The notes under the pieces are model-generated. The model did not search any database and was not told the origin of the DNA. It saw nothing but the letters and a program-made list of their open reading frames with translations. Made by a program: the position numbers and the translations under genes. A stretch of 64,000 nucleotides of DNA. It comes from Bacteroides sp. (GTDB lineage Bacteria > Bacteroidota > Bacteroidia > Bacteroidales > Muribaculaceae). The stretch is from positions 1 through 64,000 of the forward strand of contig JAAVDA010000014.1 in the NCBI GenBank assembly GCA_014802045.1, written 5' to 3'. Shown in pieces: positions 1 through 9,395 of the stretch (its first letter is position 1; each line of letters begins with the position of its first letter).

Positions 1-18
1 GTAACCGCCCCCTTCCAA

Positions 19-62
19 GGGAAGCCGCAAACTCCACAAGAGACTGCGGCTTCCCTCTTTTT
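19..62 (+). terminator. Rho-independent terminator of an upstream gene
   Basis: A perfect 11-bp stem, GGGAAGCCGCA (19-29) with TGCGGCTTCCC (45-55), is followed by a T-rich tract (56-62). It ends a rightward gene lying outside the window. Confidence 0.8.
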
Positions 63-87
63 ATACCCATACCTCACCCCCACAAAC

Positions 88-128
88 AGCGGAGCACCGG
101 CCGCCCCTCGGGCCACCGGCGCTCCGCT
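88..128. repeat. Inverted repeat between terminator and hmu promoter
   Basis: AGCGGAGC (88-95) pairs with GCTCCGCT (121-128), and CCGG/CCGG extends the stem across one mismatch. No T-tract follows on either strand, so this is not a typical intrinsic terminator. Role unknown. Confidence 0.5.
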
Positions 129-224
129 TCGTCGTCTCTATGCTTGTTCTGCTTCCCGGGCGTTCTAATCATTTTTAGTTAGAGGGGTGCTCAATCCCCA
201 CGATTTTTTCACTATTTTAGGGTA

Positions 225-255
225 TTTCACGATTTTCAAAGCGGCAGTAATTTTG
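225..255 (+). promoter_or_regulatory. Promoter of the hmu operon
   Basis: TAATTTTG (248-255) fits the Bacteroidota -7 consensus TAnnTTTG. TTTC at 225-228, 19 bases upstream, is a near match to the -33 TTTG. It lies 35 bases before the first ATG of the operon. Iron or haem control is expected for such loci, but I could not identify an operator by eye. Confidence 0.6.
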
Positions 256-290
256 CATCAGAAAAGTTTAACTTAAAATCAGTCTAAATT

Positions 291-1124
291 ATGTCTGACC
301 GCATCATTAATCGTATCTATCTCCTCATTGCCGTTGTAACGGCTGTTTTCGCATCCTCCTGTAGCAGCGACGATGCCCCTGACCTTTCGGCCGGTGTGGC
401 CGGAAATTATGAGGGATATTCCTCTATGACCAGCGGATACTTCAGCAATATGATCTCCCTCGATCAGAAAGTCACCCTCACATGTCTTTCCGACAATACC
501 GTAAGCGTTAGCTTTGCTTCTGCCTCAACCGGCACTTTCACAATCCCTGAGGCAACCGTGGTGAAGAGTGCCGACTCCTACACAATCTCAGGCACCGGCA
601 CTACCTCGATGGGTCATGCCGGAAGCACCAAAGATTATGATTGCTCCTTCACCGGCACTATAAATGGCGACTCCCGCGTATTCGTGTTCAGCATACCTTC
701 CGTTATGGGGGGCACAACAGTGACCTTCACCGCCGGTGAACTCCCCGAATCTCTCTATGGCTACATGCTCGCCGGTTCCTACAGCGGCATATTCAACGCC
801 AAGAGTGCCTACTTCGAAATGGCCGATGATGCCGAATCTACTGTAAAGGTCGAAGCTGCTGCCGACGGCACCGTTACAATCAAATGCTCTTCCTCCACCT
901 GGGGAGAGATTTCAATCCCCTCTGTGGCTGTGAAGCGCGATGGCAAGACTTTCTCTGCTCAGGGAACCGGAGTCAACAATATGGCCGGCATGGGTGGCGG
1001 CGCAACCAAAGAATATGCCTGCGATGGGTCTATCTCACGCAATGTCGATACCGAGGCCGTGAAAGTCAGCTTTACAATGCCTGCCGTAATGGGAGGCTTC
1101 ACCCTGTCATTTGATGCCGACTGA
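291..1124 (+). CDS. Two-repeat lipoprotein, calycin-like, first gene of hmu operon
   Basis: A 277-residue exported lipoprotein. A hydrophobic signal ends in a lipobox with Cys24, followed by SSDD. Acidic residues after the cysteine resemble the lipoprotein surface-export signal of Bacteroidota, so display on the outer membrane is likely. The mature part looks like two related beta-rich halves (about 38-155 and 160-277): both contain an SM/SA-type strand, a TVTI/TVSV strand and a 'MGG.T..F' ending. This resembles the calycin/lipocalin-like proteins often encoded beside hmuY, but the family is recognised by context more than by motif. It starts 35 bases after the promoter and ends one base before hmuY, so the genes are co-transcribed. 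A role in haem or porphyrin capture is inferred only from position. Confidence 0.7.
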   Translation: MSDRIINRIYLLIAVVTAVFASSCSSDDAPDLSAGVAGNYEGYSSMTSGYFSNMISLDQKVTLTCLSDNTVSVSFASASTGTFTIPEATVVKSADSYTISGTGTTSMGHAGSTKDYDCSFTGTINGDSRVFVFSIPSVMGGTTVTFTAGELPESLYGYMLAGSYSGIFNAKSAYFEMADDAESTVKVEAAADGTVTIKCSSSTWGEISIPSVAVKRDGKTFSAQGTGVNNMAGMGGGATKEYACDGSISRNVDTEAVKVSFTMPAVMGGFTLSFDAD

Positions 1125-1125
1125 G

Positions 1126-1797
1126 ATGAAGCTCCGTAAACTCTGCCGCCTCTTTCTGCTTGTGGCCCTTCTGCCGCTCGCTTCCTGCAACGGCCTTTTT
1201 GAAGGTATCTATGATTCGCCCGACGACATGCCTGATGGAGATGATTCGGGATTCGGATTCGTAGGCGAAGGTTCTGCCCCCGCCACAAGCAGAATATATA
1301 TCGACGCCACTTCCTACACCTCCTGGATTTATCTTGACTTCCACAATCGCAAGGCCACCGCGCTTGAGATAGAAGAGGGCGAGGAAGCCGAGCCCCTCGA
1401 ATGGGATCTTGCCATCCACCGCTATGATGCTAAGACCCACAGCGGTCTCGTTCTCGCTTCAGGCCTCAAAGAGCTTTCTGAAGCCGCAGCCTTGACTTCT
1501 CGTCCCGGAGGAGCATGGACTGCCGATGTGTGGACCACCGACAAAATCAGCATCGATATGAGCCACATGATGGAGGGCTACATCATCTATGCCGAGTCAT
1601 TCTACAATCCGGTGCTGTCCGGCTGGCTCAATGTCGACACCTCCGAGATGCCGCCGATCTACACTCTCGACCCTCAGGTCTATATCGTAGAGTTTGCCGA
1701 CGGCACTCATGCGGCTCTCCGCCTCATGGACTTCATGGACAAGGCCGGAGTGAAAGGCTACATGACCATTGACTATATTTATCCTCTCGCCTTCTGA
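1126..1797 (+). CDS. hmuY: HmuY-family haem-binding lipoprotein
   Basis: A lipoprotein of about 223 residues. I chose ATG 1126, one base after the previous stop, because it places a basic start, a hydrophobic core and a lipobox (LASC) in order with the lipidated Cys20. A TTG at 1111 would add residues that spoil the signal. After the cysteine comes an Asp/Gly-rich linker, then the HmuY-type region with WIYLDF, EWDLAIHRYDAKT and a C-terminal 'MTIDYIYPL' strand, all typical of the family. HmuY proteins of Porphyromonas and Bacteroides bind haem at the cell surface and pass it to the TonB-dependent receptor HmuR, which is the next gene here. Confidence 0.85.
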   Translation: MKLRKLCRLFLLVALLPLASCNGLFEGIYDSPDDMPDGDDSGFGFVGEGSAPATSRIYIDATSYTSWIYLDFHNRKATALEIEEGEEAEPLEWDLAIHRYDAKTHSGLVLASGLKELSEAAALTSRPGGAWTADVWTTDKISIDMSHMMEGYIIYAESFYNPVLSGWLNVDTSEMPPIYTLDPQVYIVEFADGTHAALRLMDFMDKAGVKGYMTIDYIYPLAF

Positions 1798-1802
1798 ATA
1801 TT

Positions 1803-3752
1803 ATGCATCTTTTTCGTCACATTTGCTTTTCGGCCGTGGCTTTCGGCTCGATGTCGGCGGCTGCAGTGACTGTGGAGCCCGAAGATTCGATTGACGATCT
1901 CTTCAAAGAGGCCGGAATCGACCTCGAAGCTGTCACTGTCACCGCCACCCGCACACCCCGCCTGCTGAAAGATGCCCCGGTCATCACCAGGCTTATCACT
2001 GCCACCGATATGCGCCGCAGCGATGCAACCAATATCGGCGACCTGCTTCAGACCGAGCTCCCCGGCATAGAGTTTTCCTACAGCATGAATCAGCAGACCT
2101 CGCTCAACATGCAAGGCTTCGGCGGCAACGCCGTGCTGTTTCTTGTTGACGGAGAGCGTCTGGCCGGTGAAACGCTCGACAATATTGATTATTCCCGACT
2201 CAATCTCACCAATCTCGACCGTGTGGAGATTGTTAAGGGAGCATCATCGGCCCTCTATGGCTCCAATGCAGTGGGCGGAGTGGTCAATCTCATCAGCGCA
2301 GAGCCCCGCAATCCGTGGGAACTCAATCTCAATGCCCGCTACGGTGCCCACAATGCCCAGCGCTACGGTGCTCAGCTGGGTCTGCGCGGAGGGCGGGTGT
2401 CGTCTGTCACCTCCGCTCAGTTCGTAAGTTCCGACGCTATCTCCCTCAAAACCTCTGTGTCGGAGGGGGGCGACTACAATCAGGTCTACGGCCACCACTC
2501 GTGGAACATCAAGGAGCGCCTGGTCTATCGTCCGATCGATGCTCTCACTCTCACCGGGCGTCTCGGCTATTTCTTCCGTCAGCGTGATTCACAGCCCTCC
2601 TCGCGCGACCGCTACCGTGACTTCACCGGAGGTCTCCGTGGAGTGTGGCAATACTCCCGCAATGGAGAAATTGAACTCAGCTACGGCTATGACCAGTATG
2701 ACAAGAGCGATTTCCTCATTGCCTCCAGCCGCGATGTGCGCGACTACAGCAATGTGCAGCACACCGCCGGCGCACGCTGGACAATGACCTGCCTCCCGCA
2801 GCTCACCCTCACCGCCGGAGGCGACTTCCTGCGCGACTATCTGATGTCTTATCAGTTCGAAGGCAACGGAAGCCATCGGCAGATTACGGTAGATGGCTAC
2901 GCTCAGGCCGAATGGGATGTCACTTCCGCTCTCAATCTTATCGGCGGTCTACGCTACGACTACTATAGCGAGGCCCGTGCCGACCATCTCTCGGCAAAGG
3001 TGGGAGCAATGTATAAGATGCGGCCATTCACCTTCCGTGCCTCCTATTCAGGAGGGTTCCGCGCCCCCACACTCAAGGAGATGTATATGAACTTCGACAT
3101 GGCCAACATCTTTATGATCTATGGCAACCCCGATCTGAAATCGGAGACCAGCAACAACTTCTCTCTCTCGGCCGAGTATGCGCGCGGCAACTACAATCTG
3201 ACCGCCGCCGGGTTCTATAATCTCGTTGACAACCGTATCACGACCGCATGGAACACCTCTCTCGCCGGACAGCAGTATGTCAACACGGCTCCGCTCCGCA
3301 TCGGTGGTCTTGAGCTGAATGCCTATGGCCGCTGGCGCAATGGATTCGGAGCGCGAGTGTCGTATGCCTTCACCCGCGAGGTAATCCGCAAGGGGGAGCC
3401 ACTGACCTCTTCCACCCGTCCCCACACCACCACCCTGCGCCTTGACTGGCAACACAAATGGCGCGACTACTCGCTCGATGTGGCTCTCCATGGCCGAGTG
3501 CTCTCTGCAGTGACAGTCGACGAGTTCACCTCCCTCACATCTTATGAAGAGACCGAAAAGGTGCGCTATCCCGCCTACACGATGTGGAAACTCAACATCA
3601 ACCAGACCGTGTGGAAGGGAATCGGCATCAATCTCACGGTCGACAATCTTCTCAACTATCGCCCGAAATATTATTACAGCAGCTCGCCCACAACCACAGG
3701 AACAAATCTGGCCATAGGGGTGACGCTCGACATTGACAGGATGACAAGATGA
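1803..3752 (+). CDS. hmuR: TonB-dependent haem receptor HmuR
   Basis: A 649-residue outer-membrane receptor. It has a signal peptide (about 1-20), a plug domain (about 40-150, with VTVTATRTPRLL at its start and VEIVKGASSALYGSNAVGG), and a 22-strand-type barrel to the end. FRAPTLKEMY (about 418) and YGNPDLKSE (about 439) are the FRAP/NPDL signature of haem receptors such as HmuR and HemR. It should import haem, or a haem-derived porphyrin, into the periplasm using TonB energy. The start is five bases after hmuY, and the stop overlaps the next start in ATGA. No carboxypeptidase-like N-terminal extension of the SusC kind is present, so it is not a glycan receptor. Confidence 0.9.
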   Translation: MHLFRHICFSAVAFGSMSAAAVTVEPEDSIDDLFKEAGIDLEAVTVTATRTPRLLKDAPVITRLITATDMRRSDATNIGDLLQTELPGIEFSYSMNQQTSLNMQGFGGNAVLFLVDGERLAGETLDNIDYSRLNLTNLDRVEIVKGASSALYGSNAVGGVVNLISAEPRNPWELNLNARYGAHNAQRYGAQLGLRGGRVSSVTSAQFVSSDAISLKTSVSEGGDYNQVYGHHSWNIKERLVYRPIDALTLTGRLGYFFRQRDSQPSSRDRYRDFTGGLRGVWQYSRNGEIELSYGYDQYDKSDFLIASSRDVRDYSNVQHTAGARWTMTCLPQLTLTAGGDFLRDYLMSYQFEGNGSHRQITVDGYAQAEWDVTSALNLIGGLRYDYYSEARADHLSAKVGAMYKMRPFTFRASYSGGFRAPTLKEMYMNFDMANIFMIYGNPDLKSETSNNFSLSAEYARGNYNLTAAGFYNLVDNRITTAWNTSLAGQQYVNTAPLRIGGLELNAYGRWRNGFGARVSYAFTREVIRKGEPLTSSTRPHTTTLRLDWQHKWRDYSLDVALHGRVLSAVTVDEFTSLTSYEETEKVRYPAYTMWKLNINQTVWKGIGINLTVDNLLNYRPKYYYSSSPTTTGTNLAIGVTLDIDRMTR

Positions 3753-6700
3753 AAAGAATATTCCCACTTTCGCGACGCTCTGTCGTCGCTCTTATCGCTG
3801 CGGCGGCTGTTATAGCCGTCGCAGTATGGGCTTGGCTCAGATATGCCGCCCGCACAGACATTGCATTTGTCAATTATCAGGTGCTCACCCTCGGTGAGAT
3901 TTCGAAAGCCAACGACTCGCGCTGGGTGCGTATCCACGAACTCACACCCGACCGTCTGTCGGAAGCCGGAAAATATGACATGGTTTTTGTCAACGGCATG
4001 GGACTGCGCATCACCTCCGAACAGCGCGAACATCTCATCAAGGCGGCCAACAGCGGCACCCCGGTGCTCTCAACCGCCGTCACAAGCCCCGACAACTATA
4101 TTGTGAGCGTCGATTCAATCGATGCGGCAACCCTCGGAGCCTACCTTTCGGGAGGCGGGAGAACCAACTACCGCAACCTGCTCTCCTACGTCCGCTCAAA
4201 CATCGACGGCAAGCGCCTCGCCGCTCCTCAACCCGGCGCCCCCGCCGAGGCCTCCACAGAACTGATATATCACTACGATGCAGACCATCCCGAGCGTGAG
4301 GATGTAGGCTTCGCCGGAGTTGGCGAATACATAGAGTGGATGAGCGGCAGAGGTCTCTGGCACGAGGATGCCCCCACCGTGGTGGTGTGTGGCGCCATGG
4401 GCGATCCCACCGATATGATTCGCCGTCTTGAGCAAACCGGCAACAATGTGATAGCCGTGCGCGATATCAATTCATTCGTGAGACACGGCCACATCGACTC
4501 CATTGCCCCCAAGGCGATAATCAACATGGCCCACGGACGTCTCGGCGACGCTCTGGTGAGCTATCTCACCGAGGCCAATATCCCTCTCTTCTCCCCCCTC
4601 AATGTCAACCGCGACTGGCAGGAGTGGGAGGCCGATGCAATGGGCATGAGCGGAGGCTTCATGTCGCAGAGCATAGTCACTCCCGAGATAGACGGAGCCA
4701 TAAGGCCCTACGCTCTGTTCGCCCACCGCAAGGCGGCCGATGGTCTCCCCGAACCATTCACCATGCCTGAGCGTCTCGACGATTTCGTAGAGGCTGTCAA
4801 CCGCCAGATAGGTCTTTCCACCACACCCAACTCCGAAAAGAAAATAGCGGTGGTCTATTTCAAAGGCCCCGGCCAGAACGCTCTCGTGGCCTCAGGGATG
4901 GAGGTGGTGCCCTCCCTATATAATTTCCTCGTGCGCCTGCGCAACGAAGGCTACCGAGTCGACGGACTCCCGGCGTCGGCCGAAGAGCTGTCGGCCATGA
5001 TTCAGAAATATGGTCCGGTGTTCGGCTCATATTCCGAAGGGGCGATCTCAGACTTTCTCACCTCAGGCAATCCTCTCCTCATAGGCCGCAATGACTATGA
5101 GCAGTGGGTATCTTCCAGCATCCGCCCCGAAAAATATAATGAGGTGAAAGCAGCCTTCGGCGAGTTTCCCGGCAGTTTCATGGCTGTGGGCGACAGTGCG
5201 CTGGCAGTCGCACGCCTGCAGTTTGGCAACGTGGTGATTCTTCCCCAGCCGGCCGCCGGTGGTGGCGACGACTCGTTTGCCATGGTTCATGGCACCGATG
5301 CGGCTCCCCCTCACTCATATATAGCGCCTTATCTCTGGATGCGCCATGGTTTCGGAGCCGACGCCATAGTGCATTTCGGCACCCACGGCAGCCTCGAATA
5401 CACTCCCCGCAAGCAAGTGGCTCTGAGCTCAAATGACTGGTCAGACCGTCTTATCGGCCCTATGCCTCACCTCTATGTCTACACCATAGCCAATGTGGGC
5501 GAGGGCATGATAGCCAAACGCCGCTCCTATGCCACCCTTCAGTCATATCTCACTCCGCCATTCAAAGAGAGCGGTGTGAGGGCTATCTACCGTGAGCTCA
5601 CCGAAGCTATAAAAACCTACAACGACCGTCTTGAATCGGGAGACGAATCGCGTTTGGCTTCGGCCGCAGCCGATGTGCGCCGCCACACAGAGCGCCTCGG
5701 CATAGGGCGCGAACTCGGTCTCGACAGTCTCTCTCCGGCCCCCTACACCGAGGCAGATGTGGCCCGCATTGAGCAGTTTGCCGAAGAGCTCGCCTCAGAG
5801 AAAATCACAGGTCAGCTCTATGTCATGGGCCAGCCCTACTCCGAAGCTGATATTGCAGCAAGTGTGCGCTCGATGGCGGTTGATCCCATAGCCTATGGTC
5901 TTCTCGCTCTCGACAAACTGAGAGGCAGAGCCGCCGAAGGGGTAGAGAAGCACAAGAGTGTGTTCACCGCCCGCTATCTTCAGCCGGCATCGGCCATTGT
6001 AGACCGCATTCTCGCCGACCCCTCCTCGGCCACAGACCGTCTTGTGTGTTCCGTGGCCGGAATCACGCCCGCACAGCTTGAAGAGGCTCGTGCCATTGAG
6101 GAGAGCCGCAACCGTCCCACCGGCATGATGGCAATGATGATGGCCATGGGTGGGCGCCCGGTCAACCAGCAGCGCAAAGCCGACGAGCGCCGTGAGAAAA
6201 TGAAGGCAATGGCCAAGCATATCTCGCCCGACAAGGCTCTTACCCTCGCCAAGAAGATGGGTGCTCCCGCTTCGGCACTCAAAAGCATGGAGGCGGCCAT
6301 GAAGGGCGACACCGCCGCTGCCGCTCCTGCTCAGAAGGCACCGATGCATATGCCTGCGCCCGAAGAGGAATATTCGAAAGAGCAGATCGCACAGGCCGAT
6401 GCCATTCTTGGTGTGGAGCGGGCCATTCTCAATGTGAGCCGCTATCGCAGCGCTCTCCGCGAGAGTCCCGACGGTGAGTTGCGTTCGCTTGTCAACGCCC
6501 TTGCCGGAGGCTACACAGCGCCCTCGCCCGGAGGCGACCCGATTGTCAACCCCAACACTCTCCCCACCGGACGCAATCTCTATGGCATCAATCCCGAGGC
6601 CACACCCTCCGAATCGGCCTGGGAGAAGGGCAAGCAGCTTGCCGAAAACACCATACGCCTCTATCGCGAGCGCCACAACGACAGCCTGCCCCGCAAGGTG

Positions 6701-8095
6701 AGCTACACCCTCTGGAGCGGAGAGTTTATCGAGACCGAGGGAGCCACCATTGCCCAGATTCTCTATATGCTCGGTGTGGAGCCGGTGCGCGACGCATTCG
6801 GCCGTGTGACCGATATCAGGCTCATCCCTTCTGAAGAGCTTGGACGTCAGCGCATCGATGTGGTGGTGCAGACCTCCGGCCAGCTCCGCGACCTTGCAGC
6901 CTCACGCCTGTTTCTCATCAACAGAGCTGTAGAGATGGCCGCCGCCGCAGGCAACAGCGAGAAATTTGACAACATGGTGAGCCTCGGCACCACCGAGGCC
7001 GAACGACGTCTCACCGACAAAGGTCTCTCTCCCCGCGAGGCCCGTGAGGTGGCCGCCTACAGGGTGTTCGGCGGTCTCAACGGCAGCTACGGCACCGGCA
7101 TCCAGGAGATGATTCAGTCGTCTGACAAATGGGACGACGAGAGCGAGATTTCCGATGTCTATCTCCACAACATGGGAGCCTTCTATGGCAGTGAGAAAGA
7201 CTGGGAGAGGGTGAGAGACTATGCCTTCGAAGCCGCTCTATCCAACACCGACGCTGTGGTGCAGCCTCGCCAGAGCAACACCTGGGGCGCGCTTAGCCTC
7301 GACCATGTGTATGAGTTTATGGGGGGTCTCAATCTCGCCGTGCGCAATGTCACCGGTAAAGACCCCGACGCCTATCTGAGCGACTACCGCAACCACAGCA
7401 ATATGCGGATGCAGGAGGTGAAAGAGGCCATCGGAGTGGAAAGCCGCTCCACCATATTCAACCCCGCATATATAAAAGAGCGTATGAAGGGGGGTGCATC
7501 ATCGGCCGCCGAACTGGCATCGACCGTAGAGAATACCTTCGGCTGGAATGTGGCCAAGCCTCAGGCCATCGACAATGAGATGTGGGATGAAATCTACAAC
7601 GTGTATGTAGACGACAAGTTCTCGCTCGGCGTGCGCGATTTCTATGAGCAGGCCAACCCCGCCGCCATGCAGGAGGTCACAGCCACGATGCTTGAGAGCG
7701 CCCGCAAAGGCATGTGGGACGCATCGCCCGAAAAGCTTGCGGCTCTCGCACGGCTCCACACTGAGCTCGTGGCCAAGTATGGCGCTTCTGGCTCGCAGCG
7801 TGTCACCGACAACTCCGCCCTGCGCGATTTCATTGCCTCACACATCGACGAAGCGGCCGCCCTACAGTATCGTCAGGATATAGACCGTAGCCGCCGCGCA
7901 GATATATCCGCGTCAGACAATTCGATGGTCATGGAGAAACAGTCTGTGTCGCAGAATCCCGATACCACCCGCCGCACTGTCTCCACCACCATCACCGTAG
8001 TCATAACCCTGCTCGTGCTTGCGGGAGTGGTGATTCTCGTGCGTCGCCGCCGCAAATCGATCAGAAAAAACGAAGAGAATTGGAAACAGCGATAA
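3749..8095 (+). CDS. hmuS: CobN/magnesium-chelatase-like membrane protein HmuS
   Basis: A 1448-residue protein of the CobN/BchH chelatase superfamily. An N-terminal membrane helix (about 10-30) and a C-terminal helix followed by an RRRRK stop-transfer (about 1415-1440) bracket a large domain that is probably periplasmic. The CobN signature HFGTHGSLEYTPRK sits at about 542. The middle (about 780-870) is Met/Ala/Lys-rich, low in complexity and specific to this type. CobN inserts cobalt into corrins. In hmu loci the homologue HmuS is linked to haem use, and as I recall recent work on Bacteroides HmuS describes removal of iron from haem. No CobS/CobT or BchD/BchI ATPase partners are encoded here, unlike a classical chelatase. 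The gene overlaps hmuR by ATGA. Confidence 0.85.
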   Translation: MKRIFPLSRRSVVALIAAAAVIAVAVWAWLRYAARTDIAFVNYQVLTLGEISKANDSRWVRIHELTPDRLSEAGKYDMVFVNGMGLRITSEQREHLIKAANSGTPVLSTAVTSPDNYIVSVDSIDAATLGAYLSGGGRTNYRNLLSYVRSNIDGKRLAAPQPGAPAEASTELIYHYDADHPEREDVGFAGVGEYIEWMSGRGLWHEDAPTVVVCGAMGDPTDMIRRLEQTGNNVIAVRDINSFVRHGHIDSIAPKAIINMAHGRLGDALVSYLTEANIPLFSPLNVNRDWQEWEADAMGMSGGFMSQSIVTPEIDGAIRPYALFAHRKAADGLPEPFTMPERLDDFVEAVNRQIGLSTTPNSEKKIAVVYFKGPGQNALVASGMEVVPSLYNFLVRLRNEGYRVDGLPASAEELSAMIQKYGPVFGSYSEGAISDFLTSGNPLLIGRNDYEQWVSSSIRPEKYNEVKAAFGEFPGSFMAVGDSALAVARLQFGNVVILPQPAAGGGDDSFAMVHGTDAAPPHSYIAPYLWMRHGFGADAIVHFGTHGSLEYTPRKQVALSSNDWSDRLIGPMPHLYVYTIANVGEGMIAKRRSYATLQSYLTPPFKESGVRAIYRELTEAIKTYNDRLESGDESRLASAAADVRRHTERLGIGRELGLDSLSPAPYTEADVARIEQFAEELASEKITGQLYVMGQPYSEADIAASVRSMAVDPIAYGLLALDKLRGRAAEGVEKHKSVFTARYLQPASAIVDRILADPSSATDRLVCSVAGITPAQLEEARAIEESRNRPTGMMAMMMAMGGRPVNQQRKADERREKMKAMAKHISPDKALTLAKKMGAPASALKSMEAAMKGDTAAAAPAQKAPMHMPAPEEEYSKEQIAQADAILGVERAILNVSRYRSALRESPDGELRSLVNALAGGYTAPSPGGDPIVNPNTLPTGRNLYGINPEATPSESAWEKGKQLAENTIRLYRERHNDSLPRKVSYTLWSGEFIETEGATIAQILYMLGVEPVRDAFGRVTDIRLIPSEELGRQRIDVVVQTSGQLRDLAASRLFLINRAVEMAAAAGNSEKFDNMVSLGTTEAERRLTDKGLSPREAREVAAYRVFGGLNGSYGTGIQEMIQSSDKWDDESEISDVYLHNMGAFYGSEKDWERVRDYAFEAALSNTDAVVQPRQSNTWGALSLDHVYEFMGGLNLAVRNVTGKDPDAYLSDYRNHSNMRMQEVKEAIGVESRSTIFNPAYIKERMKGGASSAAELASTVENTFGWNVAKPQAIDNEMWDEIYNVYVDDKFSLGVRDFYEQANPAAMQEVTATMLESARKGMWDASPEKLAALARLHTELVAKYGASGSQRVTDNSALRDFIASHIDEAAALQYRQDIDRSRRADISASDNSMVMEKQSVSQNPDTTRRTVSTTITVVITLLVLAGVVILVRRRRKSIRKNEENWKQR

Positions 8096-8763
8096 TCATA
8101 CTGATGCTTCTCGTGGCGACGGGCTTCCTGCTCAAGCTCGCCTGTGCGCGTCCACTTGTGATGGTGGCGGTGGGGGTGGTGTGCGCCCTGTTCGTTGGGT
8201 TAGCCTGGCCCTGGGCGGCCGACCGTAGCCGCGCCCAGATAGCAGACTGGCTGTCGCGTCCCGACCTGATGCGCGACACCTCGGTGCTCCTCTGTCTGGA
8301 TGTGGCGGTGAGCATGGCCTACTGCATCATGGCCGCATCGCTCCGCTCAGGCGCGAAAGTGAAGAAATCCACTCTGGCGGCCTACAGGCTGCTCCGCCTC
8401 TATCCGGGGCTCACGGTTTTCATGGTGCTGTTTTTCCTGCTCGTAGCCGCGATATTCAGCTTCACGGGCTGTGAATTCTCTACCGTGGCGTGGATTCTCG
8501 CCGCAGTGGTGGCTGTGGCAGTGCCGGCTCTCTCCTTAGGAATGAGATGGCTCGTGCCTGAAAAGGAGCTTCGCCTTGAGATTATGTTTCTCCTCAATAT
8601 GTTTATAGCCATGCTGGCCGTGGTCACCACCGTCAACGGCACTACGGCTGTGGCCGGAGTGGAATCGGTAGAGTGGCTGCCGCTTGCCGGAGTGCTGCTC
8701 ATTGTGGCCGCCGGAGCCTTCTGCGGCTACCTCCTGAAAAGAAGAAAAATGAATAAAAACTGA
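8080..8763 (+). CDS. hmuT: HmuT-like polytopic membrane protein
   Basis: An integral inner-membrane protein of about 227 residues with six or seven hydrophobic helices and no recognised catalytic motif. The reading frame opens at TTG 8080, inside the end of hmuS. ATG 8104 is the next good start and would lose eight residues, so the start is uncertain. It holds the hmuT position of the Porphyromonas hmuYRSTUV operon, where the product is annotated as a permease. It may move haem or a product across the inner membrane, or anchor HmuS to the ExbB-like motor; both are inference. Confidence 0.65.
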   Translation: METAIIILMLLVATGFLLKLACARPLVMVAVGVVCALFVGLAWPWAADRSRAQIADWLSRPDLMRDTSVLLCLDVAVSMAYCIMAASLRSGAKVKKSTLAAYRLLRLYPGLTVFMVLFFLLVAAIFSFTGCEFSTVAWILAAVVAVAVPALSLGMRWLVPEKELRLEIMFLLNMFIAMLAVVTTVNGTTAVAGVESVEWLPLAGVLLIVAAGAFCGYLLKRRKMNKN

Positions 8764-8768
8764 CTGAT

Positions 8769-9395
8769 ATGACTTATATTTCCGACGTACTCTATTGGAT
8801 TTCAACCGGTCTGCTTGTGCCGGTGGTGCTTGTGCTTATATTTCTGTTTGTGAGGGCTCTCGTGCTTCTCGGCGCTTTCTTCGGCCGCTATCAGGCCATG
8901 CGTCGCGACGAGGCTCTGCTGCGCCGTCCGTTGGAGAATCTCACTCCAGAAAATCTTGACGATTTCGAAAAGCTCCTTCCGTCCAATTCAACCGACCCGA
9001 CCGTGGGCTATATGCAGCGTCTCTTCGAAGCCCGCCGCTCTCCGGCGCGCATAGAGCATATTCTCTCTGATGTGGAGATCGCTTCAGACAAAGAGCTGAG
9101 CCTCTCGGTGACTCTTGCCAAGATGGGCCCCACCGTGGGTCTGATGGGCACGCTCATTCCTATGGGGCCGGCTCTTGTGGGGCTTGCGGCTGGCGACATT
9201 GCCTCGATGGCCTATAACATGCAGGTGGCCTTTGCCACTACGGTTGTGGGACTGTTTGCGAGCGCCATCGGATTTCTCACCAAGCAGACCACCCAGCGCT
9301 GGCAGATGCGCCGCATGAGCGACCTTGAGCTCGTGGCCTCGCTCCTTATCGAAAACAATAAAAAAGACACTCAGCCATGCGACGCCGCAGAATGA
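8769..9395 (+). CDS. hmuU: MotA/TolQ/ExbB-type proton channel HmuU
   Basis: A 208-residue protein with one N-terminal helix, a cytoplasmic stretch, and the helix pair typical of MotA/TolQ/ExbB. The conserved segment 'LAKMGPTVGLMGTLIPMGPAL' (about 118-138) followed by 'MAYNMQVAFATTVVGLFASAIGF' is the family hallmark. Such proteins form a pentameric proton channel around an ExbD/TolR/MotB partner and turn proton flow into mechanical work. Here the partner is encoded next, overlapping by 19 bases. It could energise HmuR or drive HmuS. No separate TonB gene lies in the operon. Confidence 0.85.
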   Translation: MTYISDVLYWISTGLLVPVVLVLIFLFVRALVLLGAFFGRYQAMRRDEALLRRPLENLTPENLDDFEKLLPSNSTDPTVGYMQRLFEARRSPARIEHILSDVEIASDKELSLSVTLAKMGPTVGLMGTLIPMGPALVGLAAGDIASMAYNMQVAFATTVVGLFASAIGFLTKQTTQRWQMRRMSDLELVASLLIENNKKDTQPCDAAE

